Part shown: in pieces, positions 22,048 to 34,407 of the stretch
Position numbering within the stretch: the first letter of the stretch is position 1
How the letters are laid out: every line of letters starts with the position of its first letter
From: Smittium mucronatum
Lineage: Eukaryota > Kickxellomycota > Harpellomycetes > Harpellales > Legeriomycetaceae
DNA length: 36,749 nucleotides
NCBI GenBank assembly: GCA_001953115.1
Contig: LSSL01002570.1
Location: 1-36,749, forward strand
Reading direction: 5' to 3'
The notes under the pieces: model-generated
What the model was told of the DNA's origin: nothing
The model's input: only the letters and a program-made list of their open reading frames with translations
Databases searched by the model: none
Position numbers and translations under genes: made by a program

Positions 22048-25000
22048 ATGTCAATAATATCTGATAAAAATTTTCTCATATACCAACTCCGCAAATTGTT
22101 TTTAGAAAACAACGATGGATCCTGCGAAAACGTTATAACAAAAGCCGACTTAAAAGAGTTTCAGCGAACACATTCAATACCTTATGTTTCTATATTGAAA
22201 TCTGCAAACCTTAAAGAATCAAAAAATACACTCGATGTTGATGAAACCCCTATTTCTGAAGACTTTAGGAGTCCATTTGAACAGCCAAATTTTGCTTTTG
22301 AAAGTCAATTCAAGGCCTATGATCATCCTCGCCACAAAAAGGATTCCCCAAATACCCTAGCTAGAAAAAGATCTGCTGAATATAGAGGTAATTTCCAAGT
22401 AAATGTCTCGGCTATGTCTCAGATTAAACAAAGAAACGGTCAAAACGTTTTAACCCCAAAAAGAATGGGCCCTATTCCTGCAATTTCCGTTTTAGATTCT
22501 AATAATAATATTCCTAAAACTAATCCCGAAATAATAAAACATTTCGATTTGTTAAACCTTAATAACATTAAAAATAATATTGGATCTGAGAAGGGAAATA
22601 TTAATAGTAAAAATGATACTTCAGCAATAAAGCCTCCAAGAAATGTAAAAATGGCAACAAATCCAACAAAGTTAATCAAAAAAACTAAAAGCTTCAACAA
22701 TTACCACATTCCTGTTAATCAAAAGAGCGTTATATCTGAAAAATATCTCGATAATGATGAGTACGTGGAAATTAGCATTTCGAACAAGAATCTTAATGGA
22801 GCAAAAAACCTTTATTCGAGAGGCTATACATCAAAAACTACCCAGAATTTAGGTTTTAATTCCAAATTATCTCCTCTATTCGAATCAAATGTTTATTTGC
22901 AAGATTTATCACAACAGAAAACTAAAAGATCTTCTAGTCTCATCCACACCGTTGGAATCCCTCTTTCTCATCTCAATACGCAAAACAAGGATCCAAAAGA
23001 TATTCCTAATAAAAAACAAAATCCTCATCAAGATTTCGATATCTCTGAAAACGACTTTTCTAATATTGAAGCTAATACTAGTGCAAAATATAGAAGAAGT
23101 TTGACTTTTCCTTCAGCAAATCATTCTGAAGATAATCTTGAATTCCTATCGAAAATCCCCAGCAACATCCATGAAGATCAAGTTAATCTTAGAAATCAGA
23201 ACTCAAAAGATTCAAAAACACTTCATATTGATGGATCTAGATTAAATCAGAGTTCTAATATTATTGAATTAAGAAAGACTAGCAAAGATATTCCATCCTA
23301 TTATGGAACATCTAATGCAGATATTTTAAATCTTATCATGGACCCCGATCACCTCGAAACAAATGCGTCACAAAATTTTTCTATTTCTAGAAATAAAATG
23401 AGAGCTAAACCCAGAAGACCTTTTGCCAATTCCTATAAATCCAGAAGACCATTAAGTATGAGATTTGATGCCCCTAAAAGAGGAACAATAGCTGCTATAC
23501 GCCCAATATCTGTTTTATTTAGCTCCGTAGAAAGTGATAGTGATTATGAACTTAATGACGAAAGTGGATTAAGCTATTTGGACTCTTGGAAACTTGGTGA
23601 AACTATTACTAACCTGGAATCCACATCAGAATCCAAAAAAGCAATAGACTTTCTTTTAAATACCAACTCGCATTTGGTTTTAAACCACCCCAGTGTAAAA
23701 AAACGCTCCTCTAGTTTTAATTCAGTTGTTCCTTTGCTTTCTACCGACTATATAAATCTTTTCGATGTTCCCAATAAGACTTCTAGATCTTTAAGTTTAT
23801 TTCCCAATGTTTCTATTGTTGAAGATATATTCGATACCAATCACCCTACACCTGAAAAACCCACCTCTATTATAATTGACAATAGATTGACATTACCACT
23901 TCTTGGAAAAAACTCCAGGGTAAGTATCCCAACCAGCTCTAAAATCGATACACCCTCTGGCCTTTCATTACTATTTAAGGACAAAAGTGACAATAAAAAC
24001 CCTTTTCAAGCTGATTATTCCAAGTATTATATGGCAGGCAACGCAGCCAAAAAATTTGTCGTTTTTTTGCCTGCTGATCTGTGCATAAAAACAGAAAATA
24101 TGAATTTAAAATCGCTTACCATTTCTGTGAACAATACAATTTCTACCGAACAAACTATTGGTCACGTTCTGTACCAATATTTGGAGAAGGCCCAATCTCA
24201 AAGTTTACTAGATGAAAAACTTATGAGTGTGGTTTATTGGACGATGCGCTTGGCTGAACCTGATGGTGAGATTGATTATGATTTTCCAGTTTTAGATAGA
24301 TCTCAGGCAATTTCCAAGTTTGGTTCAACTGATTTCGCCCTTTGCTTGGCCTCCCAAACTGAAGGTATACTTTTTATCTTTTCGTATCACATTATATATA
24401 ACTTTTGAATCTTTTTTTTTACTTATATGTTCCCTTTTTTTTATAGTTGAATCTAACAAGCTGGCCAAAGAGAAAAGCGAACAAACCTCAAGCAATCCAG
24501 GAAATTTATCTCAGAATAACAACTTTGCTACTAATGCACCGATCACCAAATCTGCACAAAAAAGCAACAGGCTATTCACAATCGGATCGATTAAATTTTC
24601 TGAGTCCAGCGATGCATACTTACGAAAATCCTTTTCTGAAAAAAGAGAAGGTGTCATAACGAGCCCTTCCAAAATGGACGATTTGGCGATGGGTAAAATA
24701 ACCAATCAGGAAGGAATTGTACGACTCGTAAAAGTATTCTTTTGGCACGACACAGATTCAACCTTTGCTTCTGATAGTAACTCCAATGCCCAGTTAATAA
24801 ACAGCACAACGGTTCAAATCAAAGTCAATCAGTCAGTTTACGATGTCTTGCTAATACTTTGCAAAAAGTTTGGATATTCTGCTCGTAGCTACAGTTTAAC
24901 CGATTCAAAAAACCCTACTCAGTACTTGGATCCCTCTACTAGCATACACAGCTTGGGTCCAATGGTGGATTTATGCCTACTGCCAATACACTTAATCAAA

Positions 25001-25357
25001 GCTGATTTCGGGAACCCAATTCAGCAGCAAAATGGAATGTCTTTTCATCGCACATTTTCAGTTATTAGAAAAATGCAGCTATTTAGCAAATATCAACAAA
25101 CTCTTGTCATTGATGAAAAGTTTATTGCTATGATACCGGTTGATCAACAGCGATCTGATGTTTCTAATACTGTCACTATACCAATCCTAAATGTAACAGT
25201 AAAAAAATCAAAGCATTCTAAGAAATTCAAACTGGTTGATGGCGGAGGTACGAAAAAAAAGACGTACGATATTGAAGCATTAAGTGCTGCTGAAGCAAAT
25301 GAAATACTGTTACTAATTGAACGCCTAAGGCTCTTTAATTCACTTGATTCATCCTGA
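22048..25357 (+). CDS. SIN1: Sin1/Avo1, TORC2 complex subunit
   Basis: Sin1 (yeast Avo1, mammalian mSIN1) is a core subunit of TOR complex 2; it presents AGC kinases such as Akt/Gad8/Ypk to TOR and binds the plasma membrane. Two exons, 22048-24364 and 24447-25357, give 1075 residues; the intron (GTATAC..TTATAG, phase 1) restores the frame. The ATG at 22048 is chosen because MSIISDKNFLIYQLRKLFL matches the family N-terminus, and no upstream ATG is in frame. A long Ser/Asn-rich stretch follows, with a basic patch (AKPRRP, KSRRPLSM) near 450-470. The CRIM domain is at about 630-775 (NPFQADYSKYYMAG, VYWTMRLAEPDGEIDYDFP, then DFALC), a Ras-binding-like ubiquitin fold at about 860-965 (LVKVFFW.., SARSYSLTDS) and the C-terminal PH domain at about 970-1075 (FHRTFSVIRKMQLFSKYQQT, ending EILLLIERLRLF). 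It converges on PEX1. Confidence 0.9.
24365..24446 (+). other. SIN1 intron, 82 nt
   Basis: Begins GTATAC, ends TTTATAG, with a T-rich stretch before the acceptor. Splicing joins G to TT to make a Val codon and keeps the CRIM domain frame running into the downstream RBD exon. Without splicing the frame ends at TGA within the intron. Confidence 0.85.
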
Positions 25358-25684
25358 ATCGTTTTTAAAAGATTCAAAATAAAAAATAAAGAAATAGATC
25401 TCTTTGAAAATATTTTATAACCTTTTATATTAAATTGAGTCTCATCTAAATAAAAAAATTATGTTGGTAGATTCTATATGAGAATGTACCATAAAAATAA
25501 AGATAAAAAAGAAATGTATAGTGTGAATATCTCTAGCATAAAGTTGCTCTTTGAGAAGTCACATCAGGTTTCTTAGTCCCGTCTCGGATTCCGATAAAAT
25601 CATCATATCTAAAAATAAATAAATAAAATTTTGTTTTAGATCGGATTGAAAAAAAAAAAAAAAAAAACTCAAAAAAGAATTGTT
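25358..25684. terminator. Intergenic region between convergent SIN1 and PEX1
   Basis: 327 bases shared as the 3' region of two convergent genes. AATAAA-like signals occur just after the SIN1 stop (about 25377-25390) and again near 25613. An A run of about 18 (around 25649-25667) reads as a T run on the PEX1 strand. These fit polyadenylation regions for both genes. No gene is seen here. Confidence 0.4.
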
Positions 25685-28600
25685 TTACATTTTGTCAAAT
25701 TTGTTCCTTTCAGACTGGTTGAGAGAGGGGCTGGATGTTTCCAAAGCAAGATCCAAATGATTTTTTTTAATTAATGGTAGCGACGAAAGGGAGGATGATG
25801 CGAGTCCGTTTTTAGCTTCATTGGCGCTATTATTTGATAAGGTTTTTAAGACCCGAGCGAGTTTTGGTTCTTGAGAAGAGCCAGATAGAGGATTGGTCAA
25901 GTAAGTGTAATTTACTGGATGATCATCGTCTAAATTACTTTCTGGGATATCGGTGGCATTAGAAAGATTTTTAGATACGTCATTGACAGATTCGAGGAAG
26001 GCGTTGTACAAGAACCCTTGTAAATCAGCACTAGAAAAACCCAGGGTTTTATCGGCATATACTGATAAATCAACATCACTAGAAATATTCATCTTTGATG
26101 CGTGTTTTCGGAGAATATCGAGACGCTCACTAGATAAAACAGGAAGATTACAAATCAATGACTTGTCGAGTCTTCCCGGACGAAGAAGAGCGGGATCTAT
26201 GAGATCGGGCCTGCTAGTAGCAGCTAGGACGTAAACACCATCAAGGCCCTCAGCTCCGTCCATTTCAGTGAGAAACTGATTTACCACTCGATCGGTGACA
26301 CCAGTATTGTCATGACCACGTCGAGGTGCTATGGAATCGAACTCATCAAAGAAGAGTATAGAAGGTTTTGCTGACTTGGCTCTAGAAAAGACATCACGCA
26401 CAGATTGCTCGGATTGACCAATGTACTTGTTTAACAGCTCAGGACCCTTTACGGAAATGAAATTGAGACCACATTGCGAGGCAATAGCGGACGCAAGCAT
26501 AGTTTTTCCACAGCCAGGATGACCATACAATAGGATTCCAGAACGAAGTCTAAGACCACTAGAGCCAGATGAAGGAGAAAACAGAGCAGCGTACTTAGTA
26601 GGTAGCTCAAGAGTTTCCAGAAGCTGGCGTTTTGTCTCTTGTAGCCCGCCGATATCATCCCAGTTGACAGATGATTTGTTAAGAGTTATTCCACGCAATT
26701 GCAATGGAACGAATCCAGAAATAGCGCGCTCAATATCGATCTGCTTAATTATAGTTGTTACTTTATCGACGTCTGTTGGATTTGATGAGTTTTGGGAGGA
26801 GTTAATTGATTCATCTATAGTTCTGATAGCAGCCTCATGGGTGGCACGGCTAATTAAAGATTCAATGTCAGATGGAGTGTATCCATCAGTAAGATATGAG
26901 AGAATTGAATAGTTTATATTTGGTGCAACATTAGTTGGGCTATGGGCAGCCACAATAGAAAGGACAAGCTCCCTTTGTTTTTTATCGAGCTTGGGAATTT
27001 CTTGGACTACGTCAATAACCCCATAATCAAACAATGATTGATCGATTGATTCGCGAGATTTGGAAGTAGCAATTACGGAGCCGCAAGTATTGTATTCATT
27101 ATGTGCTAGAATAGACAGTTTTTGTAGAACATCAATGGAATTGTTGTTTGTAGAATTATTATCAGTTGAAGGGAACAATAAATCTAGATCATCAAGAACT
27201 AATAGGAAAGGGGCGTTTCTGCAGCATTCGTCTACTATGGATTCCATAAAACTGGAGAGTTCTGACTTCTTTGGAATAGCAGCAAGGTAAGAGCACGAAA
27301 CATATTTACAAAAAGTCAAGATCGGGAATTGAGAAGAAACAGAGATTATATGGTTCAATATTCTAGTTTTTCCAGAGCCTCTGCTACCAGTAAGCAAAAC
27401 CCCGGTGATTAAACCATCCCTAGAAGATATCAACAAATCTTCAACATCAGATTGAACATTTTCCAAAAAGGAATCGATGCCAACAAGAGGCCACATGGTA
27501 TTACTATCGGGTAAGGGATTCGAAATTTTGAATTTAAAAGAGTCAATTTGATCAGAAATTTTAGACGAGTCAATGATTATGGAAGAAAAAGACGTAATTG
27601 ATGATTTTTCACTTTGGAGATCGGATGATTTTAAAGAAATTGAATTTTTTTTACCCATGGAAAACGTAATTCTTTTAGGGATAGTAATAATATCTAACCT
27701 ATCATCCTTGGGATTTGAACGGACTGTTTGAACGGAGTCAAGAATTGGAAGATTCAAGCCATCTGAAATAATGATATTTGGTATATTGGTTGAAAGGGCA
27801 TCAAGAAACACATTTTCTGGATTGAAATCTGCTATAGAAAAAGAATCGGGCAAGTGAAAGTTGACTGTTACACTAATGTCATTTATTGATGATGTTGAAA
27901 TGCACTTTTGAACTCGAACCAATTGACCGGCAGATAAGTTATTTACTTTGCAAAATGTAGAGTTTAAAAGTATGATACCAGGTGCAACAGAGCTAGAGGA
28001 TGCAGTAAATATACTGACTCTGATTGGGTACTCTATCTTTTTTTCTTGTAGAGAAGAATTTTTATGATTTTTATTCTCATCGAGTTTGGAAGATTTATCA
28101 TGAATCCCAAGTAAAGTAATAGTGACAGGAATGTCCGGAGAATTGTCCTCTTTAGAAGACGACTCAATCATTTTTTCATATACTGTTGAGTTGATGGAAC
28201 CTCGAAACAAATCACAAGATTTAGAAGTGGCAATTCGTAACAGGGATATATTGGGTATTGTCTTAATTGGTACTGAATCATCATAAATCATTTTTGGCTT
28301 TACCGATTCTCTGGGTTTAGGAGCGATCAGCAGTTCAGTGTCATTATCCAAAAGTAACACCTCGCAGTTAGGAACCAAACATTTTGGAAGAAGTTTTATT
28401 TTAGTGGATTCGTTGATCCAAAACAATATTGGTACATCTTCTGATACTACTCGGGTCTGGAAAAGAAGATTTGTTTCCACTTTTTCAGCATTTAGCTCCT
28501 AAAAAAAAAAAGCAGGGAGTTTTTTTAAAACAAATGAAGTTAAAGGTATACATTTTAGAATCCATAAATATAGTGGAAGGGAATTCAATACAATTATTTC

Positions 28601-29145
28601 CCAATCATCAGAGTTTTCGGGAATCATTTCAACCGAAACGCATTTATCAGCATTGGGTACGTATTCTATCGATACCTATTACATGAATTATTTTCATTTT
28701 TTTAAAAAAAATAAAGATAAAGATAAAAAGTGTGTTTGAGTGAGGTATATATAGCCAAATGCTTTTTTTAAAAAAATAATGTATAAAAAAATCCTACCTC
28801 ATCGTCTTGATCCAAACCCAGGATCTTGGCGAAATCCAAATCTATCTGAATCGAATTCAAGGCAGAGCTCTCAGAACCAGGGATATGCATATTGCTTTCC
28901 TGAACGAGGGTTATGCCACCAGCCCATCCGACATTTTTACTAAAGCCACCTTTTAAGCTCGTCACTTTCAAAACTGCACAACTCTAATTACAAATCGAAG
29001 TGCATATGAAAAATAAAACATAAGATGAAAAAAATTGAACACCTACTCTAAAGCCAAAAGTGGACTCAAATATCTCAGCATACTGAAGGGGAATGTTGAC
29101 ATTGCAACTCCTTAAATTACTCAAAACAACCTTTAAAGTAGACAT
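25685..29145 (-). CDS. PEX1: Pex1, peroxisomal AAA+ ATPase
   Basis: Pex1 pairs with Pex6 to extract the import receptor Pex5 from the peroxisomal membrane for recycling. Four exons (minus): 29145-29047, 28983-28798, 28675-28592 and 28498-25685, together 1060 residues, within the family range. Introns are 63, 122 and 93 nt, all GT..AG and phase 0. The N-terminal domain spans exons 1-3: SNLRSCNVNIPLQYAEIF, VGWAGG, IQIDLDFAKILGLDQDDE, VSIEYVPN and DDWEII joined to ELNAEK, as in other Pex1 proteins. The D1 ATPase has Walker A GSRGSGKT (about 494-501) and Walker B LVLDDLD. D2 has Walker A GHPGCGKT (about 782-789), Walker B ILFFDEFDS, and the second region of homology with ATSRPDLIDPALLRPGRLD. Both ATPase sites look intact. 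The short gap to the TEA1-like gene is compact but not an operon. Confidence 0.92.
28499..28591 (-). other. PEX1 intron 3, 93 nt
   Basis: Minus strand: begins GTATTG after ATT (Ile) and ends in a T run plus TTTAG before GAG. Splicing joins DDWEII to ELNAEK, matching the conserved Pex1 segment DDWEILEL. Confidence 0.85.
28676..28797 (-). other. PEX1 intron 2, 122 nt
   Basis: Minus strand: begins GTAGGA after GAG and ends GTAATAG before GTATCG. The join gives LGLDQDDE followed by VSIEYVPN, matching the Pex1 N-terminal domain where LGL.dGq is followed by VSV..vPN. Confidence 0.8.
28984..29046 (-). other. PEX1 intron 1, 63 nt
   Basis: Minus strand: begins GTAGGTG after AGA and ends TGTAATTAG before AGTTGT. 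The nearby alternative acceptor GTGCAG would bring in TGA at once, so the ATTAG site is preferred. Confidence 0.75.
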
Positions 29146-29366
29146 CTCTCTTTCTTTTCCTAAAAATAATTATGACTTTTAGGGAAAAAGAACCCCCTCT
29201 TTATAATGTTTTTTTTTTACCCGGTTCAAAATAATACAAAAAAATGGCTCTAAATTAAAAATAAATGTTATTTTTATCAGACTAGATAGATATCTGATAC
29301 TCGAGATAATGATTAGTATTTACAATTCACATACTATAAACGTCTAAAATACAAAGTTTGCAAAAA
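29146..29366. promoter_or_regulatory. Spacer between the TEA1-like 3' end and PEX1 start
   Basis: Only 221 bases separate the two same-strand genes, so this must hold the 3' end of the kelch gene and the PEX1 promoter and leader. It is AT-rich with no frame of interest. On the minus strand a pyrimidine-purine alternation GAAAAGAAAGAGAG sits directly before the PEX1 ATG. Confidence 0.35.
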
Positions 29367-32300
29367 TTATGTTGATTCGGGATACGGCTTTTGTAATTGG
29401 TGGAGGGTAGACAGCATGATCGACACCGTATTGTCATCGCTTAGCAATGATTCGTCAGCAGTTGGTCCACTCCTAGTGGCTGAATCGCCATTAGTCTGAT
29501 CGGTAATAGACCCATCAGGAGCTGCTGATTCATGAAAACCCTTGCTGGGTGAAATTAAAGATGAATTGTCGGAATCTATGTAGTATTCTGATGAAGTTAT
29601 TGTTCCATTAACAATTTTACTATTGCTCAGCTCTAAGCTTGTTTTTTGGATTGTTTGATCATCGCGAGAACTAGCTGACTCGTGATAAAACCCATTTGCT
29701 TCTGAATCCCCTTCATTTAACAATTCCTTTGAACCCCCGGAAAGCTCAGTTACATTGTTGTACAATCCTTTGACAGTGGAACTGGCTGCAAAGTCGCTAT
29801 AGTTGTACAACCCCTTATAGGCGCCTGACATTGTATTCCCCCGTGCTTTTACATTACCTGAACCATTAGAGAAGGGCGAGCTGCGAATCGACCCCAATGA
29901 CCGCGCACGATTTCGCCGCTTAGAGTCCAAATTTTCTACCAGTTTGGTAAATGCATCGAGTCTCGCAAGAGCATTCTCCAACTGTCTTTCCTTGGACACC
30001 AATTTGGACTCTGCATCCTGTCTCCTTTCATCGGAATTTCTAAGCATTTGTCTTTGGGTCATGAGGTCATCTCTCGCTTGGGCCCATTGCTTTTGAGTGC
30101 TTAAAAATGCTGATTGCATTTCCGCTATCAGAGCATTATTGCTGTGCAACGACCCGGTCGATAATGATCCTAGCTTCAAAGAGGATATTCCATTTGACAC
30201 AGCCGGATTACTCTTCAAATTTTGTAGTGCGCTAACTTGTTGCCTTAAATCCACCAGCAAATTTTCTGTTTGGTCAACCCGCAACTTCAGCCTGCTATTT
30301 ACACTTCGTTCGCTTTCTAACTCGCTCACAAGTTTCATCATCTCAGCCTCCAATTGCTCGTTTTCTTTGACTGATCTGTCCAGCATCTGCTGCAGTTTAT
30401 CACTCCTATCGCTGGCTGCAGAGGATGCTCTTAATGCATTCTCAATGTCCAGCAACAGACCCTGTTCATTAGTTTGAAGTTTAGTAATCTCAGCCCTTAG
30501 TGATATCACTTCATCGAGATTTTTGTTTAATTGTGGTTCATCATTTTTGTCTAATTTGGACTCATCAGATGTATTTAAGCTGGTCATTGACGCACTTTGA
30601 ATTTGATACATCCGTTCCATATGTCGTAGTTGTTGCCGACTCGCTTCAGAATCCAATTGGTACTCAGAAAGACGTTCTTGTGTTCGTTTTAAAATTAACG
30701 TAGATTCACTCATTTGGTTACGTAGCGCATCATTTTCATTAATAGTGTTTGCTAATTGTCGTTCCAAATCCGATGTGCGCTGAGCGTTAACTCTCATCAA
30801 CAATTCAGCATTTCCACTTGCTAAAGCGCTGGCTTTTGTTTTTAAATAAATTGCTTCTTGTAATGCTGCCCTACGACCCTTTTCTGCGTCATTAATCCTA
30901 TCAACTGCAGATCGTAAAGATTGGGCCAAAAGCAATTTAGTCCCATCAAGCTCCTTTCTTAAGGCCACCACCAAAGATGCTAGCTTTTCTGTGTTAACAC
31001 TCTCACCAGTTTGTTTCTTTTCAAGCTTAGAATATTCATCCTGGTTGACAGATTCATCTGTTAGTCCATACTTGGTCTCCAGTTTAGCCCACACATCGTC
31101 TTTACTACCTGAAGATTGGTTGTATACTGTAGAGAACCCGATTATAGGACTCATTTGATCCTCAAGATTGAGGTGCTGGTTTGTGGTACTAACAACTCGT
31201 GAGATTTCCGAAATATCAGTACTGTTCGGCTCGGAATTACTAGAGACCATTCCAGCATTCAAAGAAGTAGCCGACTCGCTAATAGAAGGAACTTCGTCGT
31301 TTGCTTTTGACCCAGTATCGACAATTAGTGAACTTCGATTATCAGCTGGTGGAATCGCTTTCCCAGTCCTTCCTTCTTCTTCAAGATTAAACTGAGACAT
31401 GCGATTTCGCAATTGAATTGTCAATCTTTTATCCTTGATAGGAGGATTGGAAGGGGAATCACGACCTTCGGGCTTTCTAAAGTCAAGAGAACCATTCAAC
31501 TCTTTAGAAAAATCCATGTCTCTAGAAGAAGTTAATTCTTTAGAAACATATAAATCTCTGGAAGTGTTTGGATCTTTAGAAACATTCAAATCTCTGGAAG
31601 AATTCAATTCCCTGGGTATATTTACATCTGGATTATTTTTCAATTCTTTGGGAATATTTACATCCCTGGAAGAACTCGAATCTTCAGATGATTTTATATC
31701 AATAGATGTACTCGGTTTCTTGGAAAACTCTAGTTCTCCTAAACTATTTGTCTCTCTGGAAACATGTGTATCCCCAGAAGCTTTGGCTCCCTCAAAAAAA
31801 TTAATATCTTTATAACCACTAATCTCCTTGGGAAGACTCACGTCGGCAGGGGGGACATTTTTTTCGGGGTTGGAGTTAATTAGAATCTCTGATTCTTTTA
31901 CATCTTGTAAAATTAAAGCTTTAGAATTATTAAATTCTTGCTGATAATCGATTTTTTTGCTGTCGCTTACCATTGATGAATCAACAGCATCCTCATATTG
32001 AGTTTCAAATGTAGATGGGGATAAACTTCTCGAGGTTGCAAAATCTTTTTTAAATTCTGGTTTTGGAAGTATATTCAAACCATTTGCTTCGTCGAAATTT
32101 TGATTTTGAGTTGGTAGGAAATTAGTTTGAGAAGACTCAGTTTTTTCTGGAATGCTTGGTAAATGAGTTGAAATATTATACTCTTCTTTCTTATTCTCTG
32201 AGGATGAGACAAAATCGATGACTGGAGTTTTATAGCTCTGAGGAGAGCTTTGAGGATAACCAACACTAAAATCGGGAGATGGTTTATCAAGATTATTACT

Positions 32301-34407
32301 ACTTCCAAAAGAATTAAAATGTGATGGCGATGGCATCTTTAAAATTTTATTCTGAGTTTTTAAAGGACTAATTTCGTTCTTTGAGATAACTTGGGATGGC
32401 GTGGCTGAAATTAAAATATGGCTAGAATCGATTTCTGGGTTAGGGCTTATAGGGCTTAGAACAGGTGGTGGTGGTAATGGTAATGCAGGGCGATTAGAGT
32501 ATTCGAAATTCTGAGGAGGAGCAGATATCGGTTCTGCATTTATCTTGGGATAGGTGATATTCGTACTATTTGAGGTTAAAGGCTCATGGGGAAACGACTG
32601 TGGATATTCAGCGGCAAAACTAGCAGTTGAATTTGATTCACCTTTGTGAATATATGGTTGGTTTTCAAAAAAGTTAGAGCTGGTAGTAGCGGCTGGACCT
32701 TGAGGATGACCAGCGCTAAAACTGGCGGATTTCCAAGTATTATGAGACTGAGATGCACCACTAGGCATGGGGCCAAAATAGTTGGCATTGGGATTATCAG
32801 AAGGTGGATTTATTTTGGTAACGTCGCCATCGGTATTCCTGCGTTCAGGAATGTTGTTGTATAAACCGGACCCAGAGACAACAGGTCGTTTATAAGAAAG
32901 GGAATCGGATTTAGAAGCCAATTTAGATGAACTTGAATCTGGCATTATTTTGATTTTATTGGTATCTAAAAGATTGAGGACGTTAGAGTCCGTAGAACGA
33001 GTAGCATTTCCAGAGAATAGAATGAGTTTATTTTTAAATACGGAGAGGACTGGGTCAACACGGTGGGGCCATTTTGAAGATTGGACAGGGAATGTGTACC
33101 AGCGCTGGGTGTGTATTTTGTAAGCAAAAAAGTCAGTAATTGCCTGACCTTCCATAGTCCTTCCACCCATAATGAAAATGCAGTCATCGACTATAGATGA
33201 GGCATGGCCATATCGAGGGGGAGGAGTGGCACCGCGTAAAACAACTTGTGACCAGCGTTTCTCAGATATGGTATACACCCACAAATCATTAAAACAAACT
33301 TCACCATTCATTCCACCGTATCTAAGAAGGGATAAATTAAACTAAATACAAAATAGAAAGTAAAAAGTAAAAAAAGGGAATTACATGTAAATCTTCCCAT
33401 GGAGAGCATTGCAAGAGTGGCCAGCTCTTGGAGAAGGGACATCACCAAAAGTTTCGATAAAATTCCAACTGGGACCATCAGTAGCGGCTAAAAAAAGAAG
33501 GCATAGAATTTAGAGACTTATTTTAAGGAAAAAAAGATATGAAATCAACATACCAACTCGGACATCAAAGGCAGTTAAATCCTGCAGGTAGTAACCATCA
33601 ACTGTCCCACCAAAAATATACAAGGAGGAGCTTATGGATACGGCAGAATGACCTTTCCTTCCGATTAAAGGTTTTCCGCTGACGGGTACTTTGTACCACA
33701 TTTCATTACCGATGTTGAAAGCATAAAGATTATCGTCACAACGTCCATCTTCAAGTTCACCACCAAAGACAAACATAGTTCTCCCGATAAAAGCTGAGGC
33801 ATGACCCTCTCTAGGTTCGGGGGTGTAACCGTTTGCTTTGACGATGGCAGAGTCGAATTCATCTATTAGATAAAATAGAAAAAATGGGAGATATAAACAA
33901 AAACAAAAAATAGGGTTGAAAATTACTGGTATCTAATTTTATAAGATCGTTTTTCAGGATTCCATCGGCACGACCAGCAAATAAGTAAATGTCGGAAACG
34001 TGAGAAGCTACGGACAGACCTCGCCTGGGGAAAGGTAAAAAGCCAGAAATCTTTTTATCAATCCAAATCCCAGAAGACTTTAATGATTGGCGATTGGAAG
34101 AACGTTTATCAGGATCATTAAAGAGATCAGGTAATTTGGGAGGGATTTGAGGCTTAGTTTGAGTTGGAGCATAATTTAAAGACTGTTGAAGAACATCTGT
34201 AGAAGGGAAATCTGAAGTGTTTGGGGGAGGAGGGGGTATTTTAGAGCCAAATATAAGGGGAGAATCGGAAATTTGAGTGATAGAAGGTGTAGAGGTAGTA
34301 GGGGCAGGTATTGAAGATTTTTTTGACAGCTTTGGAGACTTTGAAAAACCATCTGAGAATATAGATAGAGGCTTTTTAGCTTTATTCTTGCTAAAAAAGC
34401 TTTGCAT
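29367..34407 (-). CDS. TEA1: Tea1/Kel1-type kelch-repeat, coiled-coil cell polarity protein
   Basis: Fungal Tea1/Kel1 proteins mark cell ends and link microtubule tips or formins to polarised growth. Four exons (minus): 34407-33927, 33862-33554, 33487-33385 and 33321-29367, together 1615 residues, longer than the roughly 1150 of Tea1 or Kel1. Introns are 64, 66 and 63 nt, GT..AG. The N-terminus is Pro/Ser-rich (IPPPPPN near 57-63). Six kelch blades span about 118-405, marked by IYLFAGR, MFVFGGE, LYIFGGT, IYIYGGM, IFIMGGR and LILFSGN, enough for a full propeller. The third and fourth blades are restored only by splicing. A low-complexity region follows with LPLPPPPVLSPISPNP. At about 805-915 an 11-12-residue unit like SRDLNVSKELN recurs. 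A long coiled coil covers about 1070-1430, with a Ser/Gly-rich break near 1330-1360. The tail is Ser-rich. Orthology to Tea1 rather than Kel1 is inferred from architecture. Confidence 0.85.
31470..31800 (-). repeat. In-frame tandem repeat tract in the kelch protein
   Basis: The minus-strand protein repeats units of the form S-R-D-(V/L/M)-(N/D/Y)-(I/V/F)-(P/S)-K-E-L-N, for instance SRDVNIPKELK, SRDLNVSKDPN, SRDLYVSKELT and SRDMDFSKELN. On the DNA the units are about 33-36 bases long (TCTTTAGAA on the + strand marks each). All differences keep the frame. Confidence 0.7.
33322..33384 (-). other. TEA1-like intron 3, 63 nt
   Basis: Minus strand: GTAATT..TCTTAG. It interrupts the codon giving Ile in the fourth kelch blade (KIYI, then YGGMNGE), so splicing restores the double-Gly motif. 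Confidence 0.85.
33488..33553 (-). other. TEA1-like intron 2, 66 nt
   Basis: Minus strand: GTATGT..TTTTTAG, with a strong donor and a T-rich acceptor. It joins TAFDVRV to AATDGPSW in phase 1. Confidence 0.88.
33863..33926 (-). other. TEA1-like intron 1, 64 nt
   Basis: Minus strand: GTAATT..TAATAG. It joins LIKLDT to NEFDSAIV in phase 1 between kelch blades one and two. Confidence 0.85.

Noticed and set aside
25953..27290. Open frames on the + strand and a second minus-strand frame at 26449-26658
   Set aside because: Shadows of the PEX1 ATPase coding sequence, which is unambiguous in its own frame.
30097..31815. Several open frames of 67-126 codons on the + strand
   Set aside because: Antisense to the kelch protein exon 4; they arise from its repeats and biased codon use.
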